From Citrus sinensis (lineage: Eukaryota > Streptophyta > Magnoliopsida > Sapindales > Rutaceae): DNA of 64,000 bases. This document shows positions 1-12,820 of this stretch, piece after piece. A model generated the notes under the pieces. The model did not search any database. It was not told where the DNA came from and worked only from the letters and a program-made list of their open reading frames with translations. Position numbers and translations under genes: made by a program. Positions within the stretch are counted from its first letter, which is position 1, and each line of letters opens with the position of its first letter. Location: contig NC_068559.1 of assembly GCF_022201045.2 (NCBI RefSeq), positions 29,209,501 through 29,273,500 on the forward strand, in the 5' to 3' direction.

Positions 1-1269
1 ATTAATATCGCCTGAGTAATGGATACGTTTGCCAGGGCCAACTCCAGGAGATGCCATGGAGAGATGTTCAGGCGATGCAGCAGACAGTTCCCCAGAAACC
101 TAGCAGGAATGGCCAAAAGATTATTTGACTTCGATCTATCCGCAAAAAGATAAATAGCATGCCAGAAGGTTACTGACGTACCTCCTGCCCACCAGTCAGC
201 CGAGGAATATGGTTATGAGAAACCTCATTGTCATATTTTGGAGCACTGGCATCCTCCCCTTGTCCGTATCTCATATGCCAGCCCAACATGCGCTCTGAAA
301 TTTTTTGCTTTTGGTTTTGATTTTCCGATGAGTAATTGAAATCGCTTGCTCCATCATCAGCATCGCCATCTTCTTCTCGATCCCCTAGAATAGCAGGACT
401 ACCTGGAAAACAATGAGCAAAGTATGTCATCCAGTATCATCCATCAAGGAAAAAGAATTAGAAGTGGGAGAAAATCCTTGGCATTTACATTCTATAATGT
501 CAATAAAATTTGATCAGCTTTAAATGTTATGGATCGCATTGTATTTACAAATTCATATTTAATACTTCGAAGTAAAGCATCTAATGAATATTTAGTAATG
601 CATTGTTTAACAAACCTTTGTGCTTTTTATATCTAGTTTTGCACTGAGGGCAAGACTGGTTCCCATCCTTCCTCTCATACTCATAGCAGGGTCTGCAAAC
701 GGGAAATGCACATACATCGCAAGCAACAAATGGATTACCATCCACAGTTTTGCCGACGTTATCACCACAGATCTGGCAAACCTGCCCACCCAAGTTCTTA
801 ATGGACTTCACCTGAGCAGCAAAACAAAAATTATTAAAGCCCATCCAATTCAAAGGCCTTAAAAGGCAATATCTATTAATCTAACACCACATAATGACAA
901 ATCTAGAACAAACCAGCAAACCCAACTCTGTCTGCATATCAAAAACATCAAGAACAGTTGAGAGTTCAGGCACTGCTTATATCTATTGCCAACTCAGTTG
1001 CTTGAGACAAACCATGAAATCCATTAAAAGACAATAATAAACACGCAAACTGTTTAGCTTAAATGGAATGATGTTCTTCACACCATAGAATGCAAAACAT
1101 CATAAAATTTCTTCAATACAATCATTTTCTTTCTCTTTTTTTGTTTCCCCCTCAGTTTTCTAATCAATGAAACAATGAAAGACAAATCATTAACTTCAAA
1201 AACTAACATAGCTAGACAAATGAATCAGAAGTTATTTGATAGTACCCCTGTTTCTCCCTCTGATTCCAT
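1..1269 (-). CDS. CESA3: Cellulose synthase catalytic subunit, CESA3 type (5' part, partial)
   Basis: This is the N-terminal part of a plasma-membrane cellulose synthase, which polymerises UDP-glucose into beta-1,4-glucan; the rest lies beyond the left edge. Exons on the minus strand are 1246-1269, 616-811, 182-402 and 1-99 (continuing). Exon 1 encodes only MESEGETG, and the joins keep frame (phases 0, 1, 0). The protein then has the CESA RING-type zinc finger ([29 protein letters not shown]), a basic stretch, and the variable acidic and serine-rich segment ending [10 protein letters not shown]. The segment [18 protein letters not shown] and the [10 protein letters not shown] and [11 protein letters not shown]-like motifs match primary-wall CESA3 better than CESA1 or CESA6 from memory. 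No catalytic domain is present in the window. Confidence 0.93.
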
Positions 1270-2450
1270 GTTACTTTCTTCTATTCGTTCAAATTTGAGC
1301 AACAAATATAGAATATAGTTCTTGTCTCAGCAAGATCTCTGCATGCCTGGCAGTTCAACAACTAGTAATTCTCGCAAATTGCTCGAGTTTAAAGCTCAGA
1401 TCTGCAAAAGAGAGCGCGGATCAGATAGTCTCGTTCAATAAACACTGTCTATTAATATGATTCAGTTTAATTTCCAGTTAAAACAAATATGTAGCAAAAT
1501 AGAAAAACACACACTGCAAATTTGCATCAGTCAGTTAGTGAACTTCAGCAAACAAATAGGAAAAAAGGGGCAAATATCTCATACTGGAATGCAAATAAAT
1601 TCAATTGGATGTTCTCTCGCTTTCCTCGATTTTCTCGGTTACCAAACAGCACATTAACAAAGTCAAATCTAAATCCGATTCACAAATTTAAGGAAAGACA
1701 AAATCAGATCTCAGACAAATAATCCATCAATGTGCCCAAAATTAAATGATAATAAAAAAATGTTAATCGACATTTGATAAGCAGACCACGGAATCGGAGA
1801 TCAATGAGCTGTGAGACTGACCAAAATGATCCGACCTGACCTGAGTAGACGAGCAATTCAAAATAACAGACAGCCAGTGACGATCTCTATAAATAGATCA
1901 ATACATATAATTTTTAAAAAATAATAATAAAATTTGCTTCTGTTTAATTAGCTGTACATCGAGAAATGACTTGAAATACACGAAAACGACACATCAACAA
2001 TAAATCTGCTCTCAGATCAAAACGACACCACCGACAGTGCTCGCTACAGCGAAAGAAAAAGTATTGCTCAAAGTCGTTTTTTTGAGTCTCTTATTATTTT
2101 AACATCCGTTGTTACGATTTTTTGTTAAAATGTCTTTTTCTTTTTTTTTTTATTAAAATTTATTTGGATTTTTACCTTTATGGGCTTGGTTTGGCTTAGC
2201 TTGATTTTGGATGCGTACTGCTGGAGTGAAGTGAAAAAATAACGAAATTACCGCTGTTGTGCTGCTGTTGCAGACTTGCAGACTTGCAGTTTCGTTGGGG
2301 AGTACTTACTTCGTATATGGAGGATTTTGAGTGAGATTACTTTCGCGAATGAGAACGTGCCACGTTGGCCCTGAACAATGATTTTTGCTCCGTTCATTTT
2401 GAACTTTGAACCCGTTTCGCGTTTTTTTTTTTTTTTTGGTCGCTTTTGAC
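1270..2450 (-). promoter_or_regulatory. Probable CESA3 leader and promoter region
   Basis: This non-coding stretch lies directly upstream of the CESA3 start codon on the minus strand. No long open frame with family resemblance is present. CESA genes often carry an intron in the 5' leader, so a leader exon may lie somewhere near 1380-2050, but I could not fix a splice pair or a start site. The sequence is moderately AT-rich with short T runs near 2130-2150 and 2423-2437. Confidence 0.4.
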
Positions 2451-3690
2451 AATGGTGTTAAAAACGGAAAACGTGGGCAGTTGTCGCAGTTTACTGTGTT
2501 CAGCTCGTGGGCAAATTTTTTTATTTTTTTCCAAATGGTTGGATTAATTGCTGAGATTTAAAATTAACAGAAGTGGTTAATAAAATATTATTTCGTCTAT
2601 TATTGAATTAAAAAATTTTTATGAAAAATTAAATAATTTTTAATAAGCAATTTAAGTTAAGAGAAAACCAACGGCATTGTATGTATTTAAGTATAAATAA
2701 TATGTACCCACAATCAAAGTTAAGTGAATGGGATTAAGCTTAACAAAATTGATTATGGTTTGACACTCGATAGATGTAAAAGATAAAAGAGCTTATCATC
2801 CCACTTTTGTATTTATCACTATCTGTATTGTACTTCTTATGCAATATTCAAAAAAAGTATTTATACATATTCACCCATTATTAATAATAACATTGCGTGT
2901 TATATAACCACTCCTTTAATTTTGTAAACTATGACAGGGTTATAGTGCTTGCTTCGAGATTAAAACATGTGGAATGATTTCATTCAAAATGGAGTATTTT
3001 GTCCCCTCCGCTGGTTAGCATATATAATAATCATGTAAAACAATAGAAAAGCTGTTTGGCCGCAGGGAAAAAATTGAAGCAAAAGAGTGTGTGATTAGAA
3101 ATATATGAGTGTTCCTCAAATCATTACGAGTTGCTTTAATTAATTATTAACAATAGTTGTCCAAAATTTACATGTTAATATTGTTGATAATACTTGTATA
3201 TTAATTAGTAATATTAATAAAATCTAGAACGGAGAATTTTATGTGGAATTGTTTAGGCTATTATTATAAATTTATAATTTGAATTATATAATTTAATTTT
3301 TATAAATTACTGAAAGTATTTTTTTTAATATTTATGATCTTAAATGTGTGAATTTGAAAAAAAAAATCATTGCGGACTACAGGTGAATTTAATAATTATT
3401 AAAACTCGCAACGAATGAGTTTTTAAAAAAAATTAAAAAAATATTACTAATTGCAGATGAATATAATAATTTAAATTTTTTTAAGTACAAATTTAATAAT
3501 GACAAACTTGTATCCATCATCATCGCGACTCTAATTAAAGATTTCGTGCAGCATAATATCCTATCAATACGGGCATAACGCTGACAACAAAATAGAATAC
3601 CATTTGTTTGAATATTTGGGCCACCACAAAAGCATGATTTGATTGCAAAAACTCACCAACTAGCAGCAATTTGAGATTAAAAAGAAATGA

Positions 3691-3774
3691 AGTTGTTAGA
3701 TGTATTGATGTCGGCGCCTCATATTACCAAGGAGTTGTTAGATGTATTGATGTCGGTGCCTCATATTACCATTT
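3691..3774. repeat. Direct tandem duplication, 42-bp unit
   Basis: Two adjacent copies of a 42-bp unit beginning AGTTGTTAGATGTATTGATG sit head to tail (3691-3732 and 3733-3774). They differ at one base in the first 38 positions and diverge in the last few. No gene overlaps them. Confidence 0.85.
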
Positions 3775-4451
3775 ACCATGGGTGGGAATATTGAAAACCC
3801 GTCACAGTACTCAATAAATCTATATACTCAATAAGTTTATTATCATAACTTAAAACTTTATCTTTTACTCTATAAACGCACTTTTATATCTCCATTTTTT
3901 AGATGTTTACTAAGTCTTTATTCATCATGGTTTTATAATCAAATCCTCCATTATTGTAGTAGCTAGGTCATTTTCTCTTTTTCTTTTTCCTAATTGTTTC
4001 TTAAACCGAACTCTTAAATTCTTGTAATGAAATATAAAATAGACTGGATATATATTGAACAACAACTTCAAATAGAAATATAAATTTTGTTTAAAAAAAA
4101 ATTAAATAGAAATTATTTTTGACGTGGTACATCTCTTTATAACCAATGCGATACATGCTTAACGTAAATTTGTGATCTTCCTTTGTCAAAGAAAATTTTT
4201 ATGAATTTAAATAGTTGATGGAAAAATTTCTTAGAGAGCATATAATATATAGGTAATAAGTACTTGGGGAAGGGAAGTGCCAAGTCCAACAGCTCGCCAG
4301 TCGTATCATTCTTCCTGCTATCCTGGAATTGAGCTAAAGTTTTCTAGTTAGCATGGAAGTTCAGTTACCATGAAAGTGTCGTGTGGGAAGGAATGATTTC
4401 ACTGGCGAGAGCTGTTGTGCAAAATTGTTTATCATCGCCGTGTAATAATAA

Positions 4452-4617
4452 TGTTGACATTTTAAATTTTTTATTCTAAATTTTATCTTAAATAATATAT
4501 TATTTATTAATTAATTAATAATTATTTATAAATTCAAATAAATTAATTATATTATCTTTCAACAATCAATCTATCAATATCACATTATTTAAGATAAAAA
4601 TTTAAGATACTGTGGCA
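4452..4617. mobile_element. Small AT-rich MITE-like inverted repeat
   Basis: The two ends are imperfect inverted repeats. The left side carries AAATTTTATCTTAAATAAT and the right side, read on the other strand, carries AAATTTTTATCTTAAATAAT, with an AT-rich palindromic centre. It resembles a short non-autonomous DNA transposon. No target-site duplication could be settled, so the borders and the family are uncertain. Confidence 0.4.
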
Positions 4618-4887
4618 CTTGGCAGTGTTCTTTTCTAAGTACGCCAGCATGGAAAAATGTTCAACCAAATTTTTTGAACGCAATTTTTGTCGGTGGTTAT
4701 TTGGTATTTTCATCAACATTATTGACATAGCACTGTAAATGTTGATTTGGAAGCATAGTTCTAACAGTATTGGCGTTCAAAGGGATATTTGCCGCAAAGC
4801 CCCCGAGTTTTCTTTTATCCTGAGCCTTTGTCGAACTCGAAGTCGAATTTAATTTCTTCTATCAGCCGATCATTCGTCTTGAAAGCA

Positions 4888-4935
4888 ATGAAACATGGCC
4901 TCTTTCGGCTCTCTCAAGTCCAAAATCTTCGATAG
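4888..4935 (+). promoter_or_regulatory. Short uORF overlapping the FRA10AC1 start
   Basis: An ATG at 4888 lies 7 bases before the main start, in another frame. It encodes 15 residues beginning MKHGLFRLSQ and stops at 4933-4935, inside the main coding exon. The main ATG has A at -3 and G at +4, the better context, so leaky scanning would still allow translation of the main frame. Confidence 0.4.
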
Positions 4936-7900
4936 AGAAGAGAGAAAGCAGTACGTTTCAATTACACCTTTGTTCTTCTTTCAAATAACTTCAAGTAATT
5001 CAATGGATGTTTAATAATTTAATTTTGATTTTGTGCAGGCAGTACCAAGCGCAAATTCGAGGACTCAATGCCTATGATCGCCACAATAAATTCTTAAAAG
5101 ATTACGGTAAATTTGCAAAAATTGATGTTTAATTTTGGTTTAATTAACTGAAAAAAAAAGGACATAAAGAATAATGCAAATAGTGAGCATTTTATTTGCT
5201 GATTCTTGGTGTCCTAAATCAAAAGGATGACGAACAATCTCCTCCATCAAGCCAGGAAGGAGGCTACAGTCGGCCTCACATTTAATTTTTCATTATTAAT
5301 GGAAAAAATTATTGTGTATAAGTGTATGTTTGCTTCGGTTTTTCTTAATTTTGAAAGTGTTACTGCTAAAGTATTTGGTTTGATGCGAAAGCTATTGATT
5401 TTGTTTCTCATCTTTACCTGATTAAAAGCCTTAACACTTCAATCCCCAACATTTAAGTAACAGACAAGTGATCTTGCTTTTAACATCCAAATACTTGCTG
5501 TGAAACTGTTTGGATAGTGTGTTTGTTGGATTTTCAATTGTTTTTTGAGAAATTTTGGTTCTCTTGTAGTTACTTGGATTGCTTATTACAATTTGATTTG
5601 TTCACCATCATTAATTCTGATTCCATTTTAGTCTAGGAGAAATGGGAAAGACTTTTTTTTTTTTCTCTTAAATTTTATATTAACTTTACTTTGGTGTAAA
5701 ATTTTGTGGTCAATTTTTAGAAGATTCCTGTTTGTCTTTTTATTGCAGTTGCCTTTTATGGGAAAGAAAAGCCTATGAGTCTTAAGTTACCTGTTAAAAC
5801 TGATCAAGACACTCTACGAGAAGGATTTCGGTAATTTATCTTAGTGCAAATTGATCTTACCAGCATCTCATTTCTTGCTACATTTCACCTGATGAATGTA
5901 TTTCCTCTTCACATCTTATGCTCCACCTTTCTATTTCTTTTGAGTTCATTCCTTACCTGGGACTTTGCTTAAAACTATCTTGTTTAAGATTCATACGTTC
6001 TGAAGAAGATGATAAGGATTCATCGTGGGAACAGAGGCTAGTGAAGCGTTATTATGATAAGCTTTTTAAAGAGTATCCTCTGCAAGTAGCTGCTCTTTGC
6101 ATATCTCAGTTTTTTGAATATCTGTTTGTTAGCTAATTACTGCATGTTATTATTGTAAATGAATGGTGATTATGGTTTTTCTGGTAAAACATAGCTGCTG
6201 AGACATATGTACATCATAGCAATTGTACATTGTCTCATTATCTTCTCATGTTTATCTGACATGAATTTTTTTGCCCCTAAACTTCTTTGGCCTTTGAAAT
6301 TCCTATTTCTTCTACGAATTTGAATCACAAGTTTCATTTATTAATATCTTATGTAGTAATTTAGGGCTATCGAACTAGCTGACAAATCTCTTCATTAATG
6401 GAGTCAATATCAGGCATTTCCACATCTTTTTTTAATAATTCAAATTTTTTAAGATGTACCATATCAGTCGAGGCACAAGAGCGTTAATGCAAGCAATTTG
6501 TTGGTAAAACAAGACAAAAGGAACCAATCTATAATTACAGTAGAATAATTTGCAGCATTTTTATTTTCCTAAGTTGTAAATGCTTTTTATGTCATGTTGA
6601 CTGGTTGAGTCTATTGGTGTAGCTACAACCAGCTTGTGCCAACTATTTACATATTATGTGAATATTTTCTTTGTTCGTTGTTCATTGCCTTAACCTTATT
6701 CAAGATATTGCATAGCCGACATGTTGCATTACAAGAGTGGCAAGGTATGTGACGTAGGCAATGAGTTTTTCTTTATTTCTTTATTGGACTCGTCACTCTG
6801 ATGCTATGCTAATCTGTGCTTAATCTCACTGTCGGTAAATGGAAAAAATTCTTTATATGCTATACTCCCTTCGTAATAGGAGGCATATTCTGATCAACTG
6901 TAATGCTTGGGGTGGCAATATTGTTATTTTGCATATGGTTACATAACCTAATTCTTTATTTTTTCTTTTGAATTTTTACTTTGTCTAGTTCTTTGATTTG
7001 GTCTCTATGCTACTCCTTGCAGTTTTTATTATTCTTCCTCTCTGATTCAAGATTATTATTCACTGAACTACTGAAGTGTTGTTGTATCTCACTAAAATGT
7101 TTTTTTCTCTGGTATTCTAATTTTTTAAAAGTAGATTGGTTTGAGATGGAGGACAGAGAAGGAGGTTATAGCCGGCAAAGGTAACGTTTTCTACCATTGT
7201 AATAATTTGATATAGTCTTTTTTAATTGCACTGTGTATTTGTCAAGAAAAAGAAACTAAATTCTGCATGCATATTATATTGTTGATAACCTATTTCTATG
7301 GCAAAGAAACACGTGTGTGATTTGCTTGCACTCTCACACTCTCATCTTATCTTCTGAAATGCTGATTTTATCGATCCTTGTACTACCCCCCCCCCCCAAC
7401 CACCAAAAAAAAAGGGTTAAAACAAGGAATGTGTCACTGTTAGGAACGTTGTTAAGGGTCAAAATTTACATGTTATTCCTTTCATCAGGGCAGTTCGTAT
7501 GTGGTAACAAACATTGTGATGAAAAAGATGGCCTAGCAAGCTATGAGGCAAGTCTTTGTACTTTTATCACTGATTGGAATCTTAGTTAACCTTTCATTTC
7601 TGAAATTTGTTTAGGTCATCAAGTGGTAATATTAGTTATTTCTTGATAAGGCACAAAACTATTGATATTAATGTGAACTGACTATTGTTGGAATACGTTC
7701 TAAGATGTAAAGACTAGCCATGGATCTTTTGATTGTGATTTCAGATTTAACTTGGAATTAAACCTACCGGATGCTATATTGCATTTTCCCTGGAAGAGCT
7801 TCATTGGAGGTTCTTATTTTCTCATTTATCTCATTGAATAATTTTCAGGTGAACTTTACTTACGTCGAAGCTGGAGAAAATAAACAAGCACTTGTGAAAT

Positions 7901-8848
7901 TGGTAACTTGTGAAAGGTGAGTGGGTATTTAACAACCGTGCTGGTTTAGGGTGTTTAACTGATGTTTTTCTGACTTGATTTTTCTCTGGTTGATCATTTT
8001 CAAATAGATGTGCGGAGAAGCTTCATTACAAAAGAAGGAAAGAGAAGGAGCAATTAGATAGAAGAGAAAAAGAGGAGAACAAAAGGAAGAGGTACTCATT
8101 TCAGTGCAGAACATAAGAGTACTTTTTCCCTTTAGTAGCTGACTTTACTGTCTACTTTCAGGTATCAGTCTAGAAGTGACCATGATACAGACGAGGAAAA
8201 TGAGGAGAGCAAGGAGAGGAGAAAAATTTCAGAAAGAAGAGATAAAAAAGAGCACAAAAGGAAGAGGTGCTAACTTGAGTCCAAGGGCTTTTATTTTGCT
8301 ATTGATTATCTACCGATTGAAGCACTGATGCTTTTACATTTTTTCTCTTTTGTAACTCACTTGGTCTTGTTTCAGGGAAATCTCATTGAGTGATGACGAT
8401 ACAGAAGAGAAGCATGACAGAAAAGGTTTGGAAAAAAAAGAGAAAGAAGAGCTCAAGAGGAACAGGTGCCAGACTTTTTTCAATTTTGTTTCCTTCTTTG
8501 GTTCATATTGTCCACTGTTATTGTTTAGAAACTGACTCCCACTCTACTTTCAGAGATGAATCAGGTAGTGACAGTGACTCAAACAAGGTGTACAAGAGTA
8601 GCAAAGAGAAAAGAAAAGGTTTCTAGTTGCCTCTGTTGATATTCCAATACTGTGTAGTCTTAACTCCTAAATGCTGCATGCCAATTAAAAGTTTCTATTC
8701 TTGCATCATCATGTTTGATCATCAATGATTAACTTACATCTATTTGATGTGCTTTTTTACAGAAAGGAAAGCTTCAAGTTCGGCTGGCAATCATAGTGTC
8801 AATAATGACGACAACTTCGATGAATTTATGGAGGGAATGTTCCCATGA
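4895..8848 (+). CDS. FRA10AC1: FRA10AC1 family nuclear protein
   Basis: The gene encodes a 310-residue homologue of human FRA10AC1, a conserved nuclear protein linked to the spliceosome. Exons are 4895-4950, 5039-5106, 5749-5830, 5989-6072, 6705-6744, 7135-7180, 7489-7547, 7849-7916, 8008-8091, 8162-8266, 8376-8465, 8554-8618 and 8763-8848; frame closes throughout. The N-terminal half carries the family signature: AYDRHNKFLKDY, RLVKRYYDKLFKEYCIADM, IGLRWRTEKEVIAGKGQF, then CGNKHC and the second cysteine pair CERC, which look like a four-cysteine metal site. The C-terminal half is highly charged (K/R/E/D with S) and ends in the acidic tail FDEFMEGMFP. The intron after 7547 uses a GC donor. The start at 4895 has a good context and an overlapping uORF upstream. 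Confidence 0.93.
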
Positions 8849-11800
8849 TAGTAGCCGAACTATAGCTACCTTACCCAACGTCACTCTTCTGTGTTTGACA
8901 AACTCCTGACTGAAGGAAGTTCACCAACATGTAAGTGGGAATATGAAATGGATACATTCAGCTAAAAATCTACTGCTTCTTTTACTATAGCAATTTCAGT
9001 TGTGAAAGGTAAAAGAAATGCCAAAAAATTTCTCAGTTCTTGGCTTAGAGAAGTTTCAGATTTGTCATGATAAAGGAGTAGCTTTTTGGATGGGAGCTCA
9101 CGGGCGACAACAGTTTCCAAGAACTATCGTGACTCTTGTTTTGTAAATTGATCATTGCTGTAGTAATCTAATGGGTATCAATATTCACTACAAAGCAAGG
9201 GTTATCTTTCTCTTTTAAACTTCACCCATTTGGAATTTCAACCCGAATGATCGCGGGCCCGGTATCTTTACTGGGCCAACGCTATAAACTTTTTCTCTTG
9301 TCTATTTGGAACCATAATTCATTTCTACCTAAGAAGGTCATCTCTACTTAAGAAGAGTGTAACCCTTTTTGGGCTAGCATCATTCGGTTTATCATGACTC
9401 GTGAGTTTGCATTTTTACTGCTAGTTTGGAATCACAAAGTACAGAAATAAAATAATTGTCAACTTCTGATTCTGTTACTTCCATTCTGTACCTTTGCATT
9501 TGTTTGGGGAATCAGAAATGTTTTGTACTATTCAAACTTTGTTTCAAGTAGGGCCAATGCCAGCTTTACGAGCACCATGCCAAGTTTTGTAATTTAGCCC
9601 TCTAGCCAGGCTGAGCTGTCTGTATGTGGGAAGTATGGGACTTCCCTTTGCTACCACGTGTCTGCATCTCCGCTCAGTTCGCGAGATGCCAGCCTGTCCT
9701 CACATGCCTCGAAACATTTCATGTAGCACAAATGTTATATGTTTGGCCGCTGTAGTTTCATTGTTCCATATGTTAGTTGTCTGTTAATTACATTTCTCAA
9801 GTAACAACATATTGTAACATTTATTGTCGTCTCATTACTCTTCGCTTTCACTTAGTTCATCGTCATCAAACATTGGGACCATCGTTTGGTCAAACGAAAT
9901 TTAAAATTTGTGTTGGACGTGTCCCAATAAGCTTTAATATCTTTTGATGAATGTTATTCTTATGAAGATAATTTAAAGAGTTAGCTCTCAAAAATCACAT
10001 ATAATTAGATCTTCATGTGAAGTTTTAGATCTGAAAAACCATAAATAATTATAATTTATTTTTAATTAATATCTAATTGTAAGAGCCCTTACCTGCCTCC
10101 TAAATAATAAGATAAACTTTGAGTTTTACTTGCTTGATATTTTATCAATAAAGTATTGAAGTGTTTGATTTATATAAAGGTGGGACTTTAATTTTCTTTT
10201 TTCTAGTGCCTTTTTTTTTCTTTTAAAGTATGGTGGAAAAAATTTAAATAGATTTTCTATCTATTCTCTCGATAAAGTTACCTTAAAATGATGAAAGATT
10301 TCAATGAATTCATTAACTATCTAATAATTATATCTTGTATTTGTCATTCAGAAGGTACCTTTGCTATTGTGAATTAATATTTTATTTGACTATTATACTA
10401 ATATCTTTAGCATACACATGATGTGGCACCGTAAGCTCATCTAAATAATTAAAAGAAAATTCATAATGTTTTTATTTGTGCTATAACAGCAAAATAATTG
10501 TTAACCTTTTTATTTGATTTATTTCTCCCTTTGAGCCCGGTACCTAGCCTGTTGCCTTAGAACGAGGACAATCAACGGTGCCGTCATGAAACGGAGAGTA
10601 GCGTTACTACGCCGTTAGCATACGAACTCCAAAGTTGACCTCTGATGAGAGTCATTAATGCTATCGACGTGACAAACTCACAGCGTGTGGACCCTACTAG
10701 TTCCACTATAATCCTGACACGTCGGGCTTCATTACATGTGTCGACGCTGGCACTTTCCAATTTGTTTTTTAAATTCCATTATTTTTATGTAGAGAAATAA
10801 CGCTGCCGGGGGGCTCAACGTCTCTCATGTTTTTGGTCCAAATTGCCCCTGTTTCTACTTTTCGTCCCTTCCCTAACCCTTCGGAAAACAATTCACCGTA
10901 CGGATTTCGATATAAACGATGAAAGAAACATTGAAAATTGTCAACTTTGTTAGCAACACACGTACAAGTACAAAGCGGTTCGATTTTATTATTTTTTTTC
11001 GGCGTGCATGTATAAGAGCAAGAGTTTTTCTTAATCATTTAAAAGTAGGTTCAATTTTTTTCTAAATAAATATATTTATGCTGTGCTATAGCATAGTTGA
11101 TCCAAATAAATTTCCAGCAAATTTTTAGCAATATTAGCAACAGAAAACTTGCTCCATTTTTTTTAGAATAATAAATAAAATAGAATTATCTAGTTTGTAA
11201 TGAATTGCTAATTCAATTGATTGGAAACTTGCCTAACACGTAAAATAAAAATCAAGGGAAGAAAAAAAGGATAAAGGGGAGAAAATCGTGGTCTAGTGGG
11301 AAAGATTTGGTGAAGACAAGGCAACATTGGTCATCGGCTTTGCAAGCAACATCGGAACATGAAGAGGGAAAAGAAAAAGATTTGATTGGTTTAAAAATAG
11401 GGCCATGATAGTTACTCACCAACCAAGAATCCATAATTTACTAGTCAATCATTAAAATTGTTGCTCAAGCATTTGCTTAAAGCTGAAAAAAAAAAATTAA
11501 TAAAAAGACTCCATAACTGTTGGAATCAAATGATTTCATTCTGCACACTCAACGCTTCTTGCACTCGCATGTAGTAGAAAATTAGTTCACATACTAAAAG
11601 TTGGTCTCACTTCGCTTACAATTACCCGAAAAATTTTCATGTACTTCATGCTCTACAACAATCATGATAAAAAAGTTTTTGTTGCGATTTAAATATTAAC
11701 TGAATAAAAAAAAATAACAAAAATTCATTTTATTTTCGTTTAAAATCACACATCAAATATATTTTAAAATATTAAAAAATCGATATTTGGATTGTGTAAA

Positions 11801-12080
11801 ATTTTGAATTATAAATTTACCAAAGGGTTCTGGTACATCACAAATTAAGAAAAAAAAAAAGGAAAAAAAGAAAAATCAACTACTACCAGAGGATCAAGGC
11901 TAGTTCCGTCATTTAACGCAGTTCCCCAAATTTGTCGTGTTCTTCCTTCCTTAGAACCGATACGGAAAAGGACCTTTGCTTTGCGTGAGCAACAAATCGA
12001 AAAAAGTAAAAAACAAATAAAACCAAATACTGTTTTTAGCTTACTCATGATAAAAATTCCACAAATTGTCAAATATAAAT
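8849..12080. other. FRA10AC1 3' UTR and long intergenic spacer
   Basis: The first few hundred bases are probably the FRA10AC1 3' UTR. The remainder is intergenic. A patch at about 10530-10760 is noticeably richer in G and C than its surroundings and includes GACACGTCGG, which has an ACGT core as in G-box-like sites, but nothing marks a gene there. Open frames on the minus strand near 10769-11038 and 11252-11434 resemble nothing I know. I see no transposon ends. Confidence 0.5.
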
Positions 12081-12820
12081 TCGCAATTTCACCATCAGAA
12101 GAAATGTCACAGTATCTGTGTCTCTCTTAAGGTTGCAGAGAAATACAGACTAAACTAAAACGAATCAAAGTCGGTGACTTTCTTTTAGAATCTCTATGCT
12201 CTGCTTCTCATCTCACAGTAAGCCTCTCTCTCTTTTCAATTTTGATTGATGATTTTGAATTTTAACTAAAATTGGTCGTTAGGGTTTGAATTGAGCCTGT
12301 AGTTTTGTGTTTTGGTGCTAATCTGTCGGGGGGTTTTGTATTTTGAAGTGAAAAGAGTGGAGTTTGGAGTGGAATTAGGGATGATTGGATGAGAATTTTA
12401 TGTTAATTAGATTTATTCAGTTTGTGATAGTGGAGATTTGTGTTTTTGGGTATTAAACTGTGTACAGCTTTGATTTTGATTTTGATTTTTTTTTTTGTTT
12501 TTTAAAGCAATTCAGTGGAGCTTTTGAGTTTATACTCTGTTTTGAAGACTTATTGGTTTTATTCTTGTTGGGTAACAACAAAAACATGCTTTTGTTCATT
12601 TTTTTGAGCATGCATATTGCCATTTGCACGCATGCAAAGTTCTTCGTATTTATGTATTGTTTAGGATTTTGAGCAATATGTTGTCAAATGCCAAGTTCTA
12701 GAATGTGATGGTTCATGACTTCCTCGTTTTTGCTGTCCCTCTTTCTCTCACTTTTTGTTTTGGTCAATTCAATTAGGTGCAGGATTAGGCTGTTTATACT
12801 ATTAGAGGATTAGGTTGTGA
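12081..12820 (+). promoter_or_regulatory. NF-YA 5' leader with an intron
   Basis: A leader exon ends at 12217 before a good donor (GTAAGC at 12218). The acceptor is either TTAG ending at 12776 or TGCAG ending at 12782, six bases apart. The sequence between is T-rich and without coding sense, as expected of a leader intron of about 560 bases. NF-YA genes commonly have such an intron. The transcription start is not fixed; a T/C-rich block near 12120-12200 looks like leader sequence. Confidence 0.65.
12196..12805 (+). promoter_or_regulatory. Spliced uORF in the NF-YA leader
   Basis: An ATG at 12196 opens a short frame (MLCFSSH) that crosses the leader intron. With either acceptor it ends at the same TAG (12803-12805), 15 bases before the main ATG, giving 14 residues (MLCFSSHRLGCLYY) or 16 residues. 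Both acceptors preserve the frame because they differ by six bases. Confidence 0.5.

Larger units (their letters stand above)
2451..4887. other. AT-rich intergenic DNA with repeats
   Basis: The spacer between the CESA3 promoter side and the FRA10AC1 homologue is very AT-rich with no coding frame I can support. It contains a 42-bp tandem duplication (3691-3774) and an AT-rich inverted-repeat element (about 4452-4617), listed separately. The last 150 bases are richer in G and C and probably hold the promoter and leader of the plus-strand FRA10AC1 gene. Confidence 0.6.

Noticed and set aside
10769-11038. Minus-strand open frame of 89 residues in the FRA10AC1-NF-YA spacer
   Set aside because: Low-complexity, no family resemblance and no gene-like leader.
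11252-11434. Minus-strand open frame of 60 residues
   Set aside because: No recognised motif and AT-rich chance composition.
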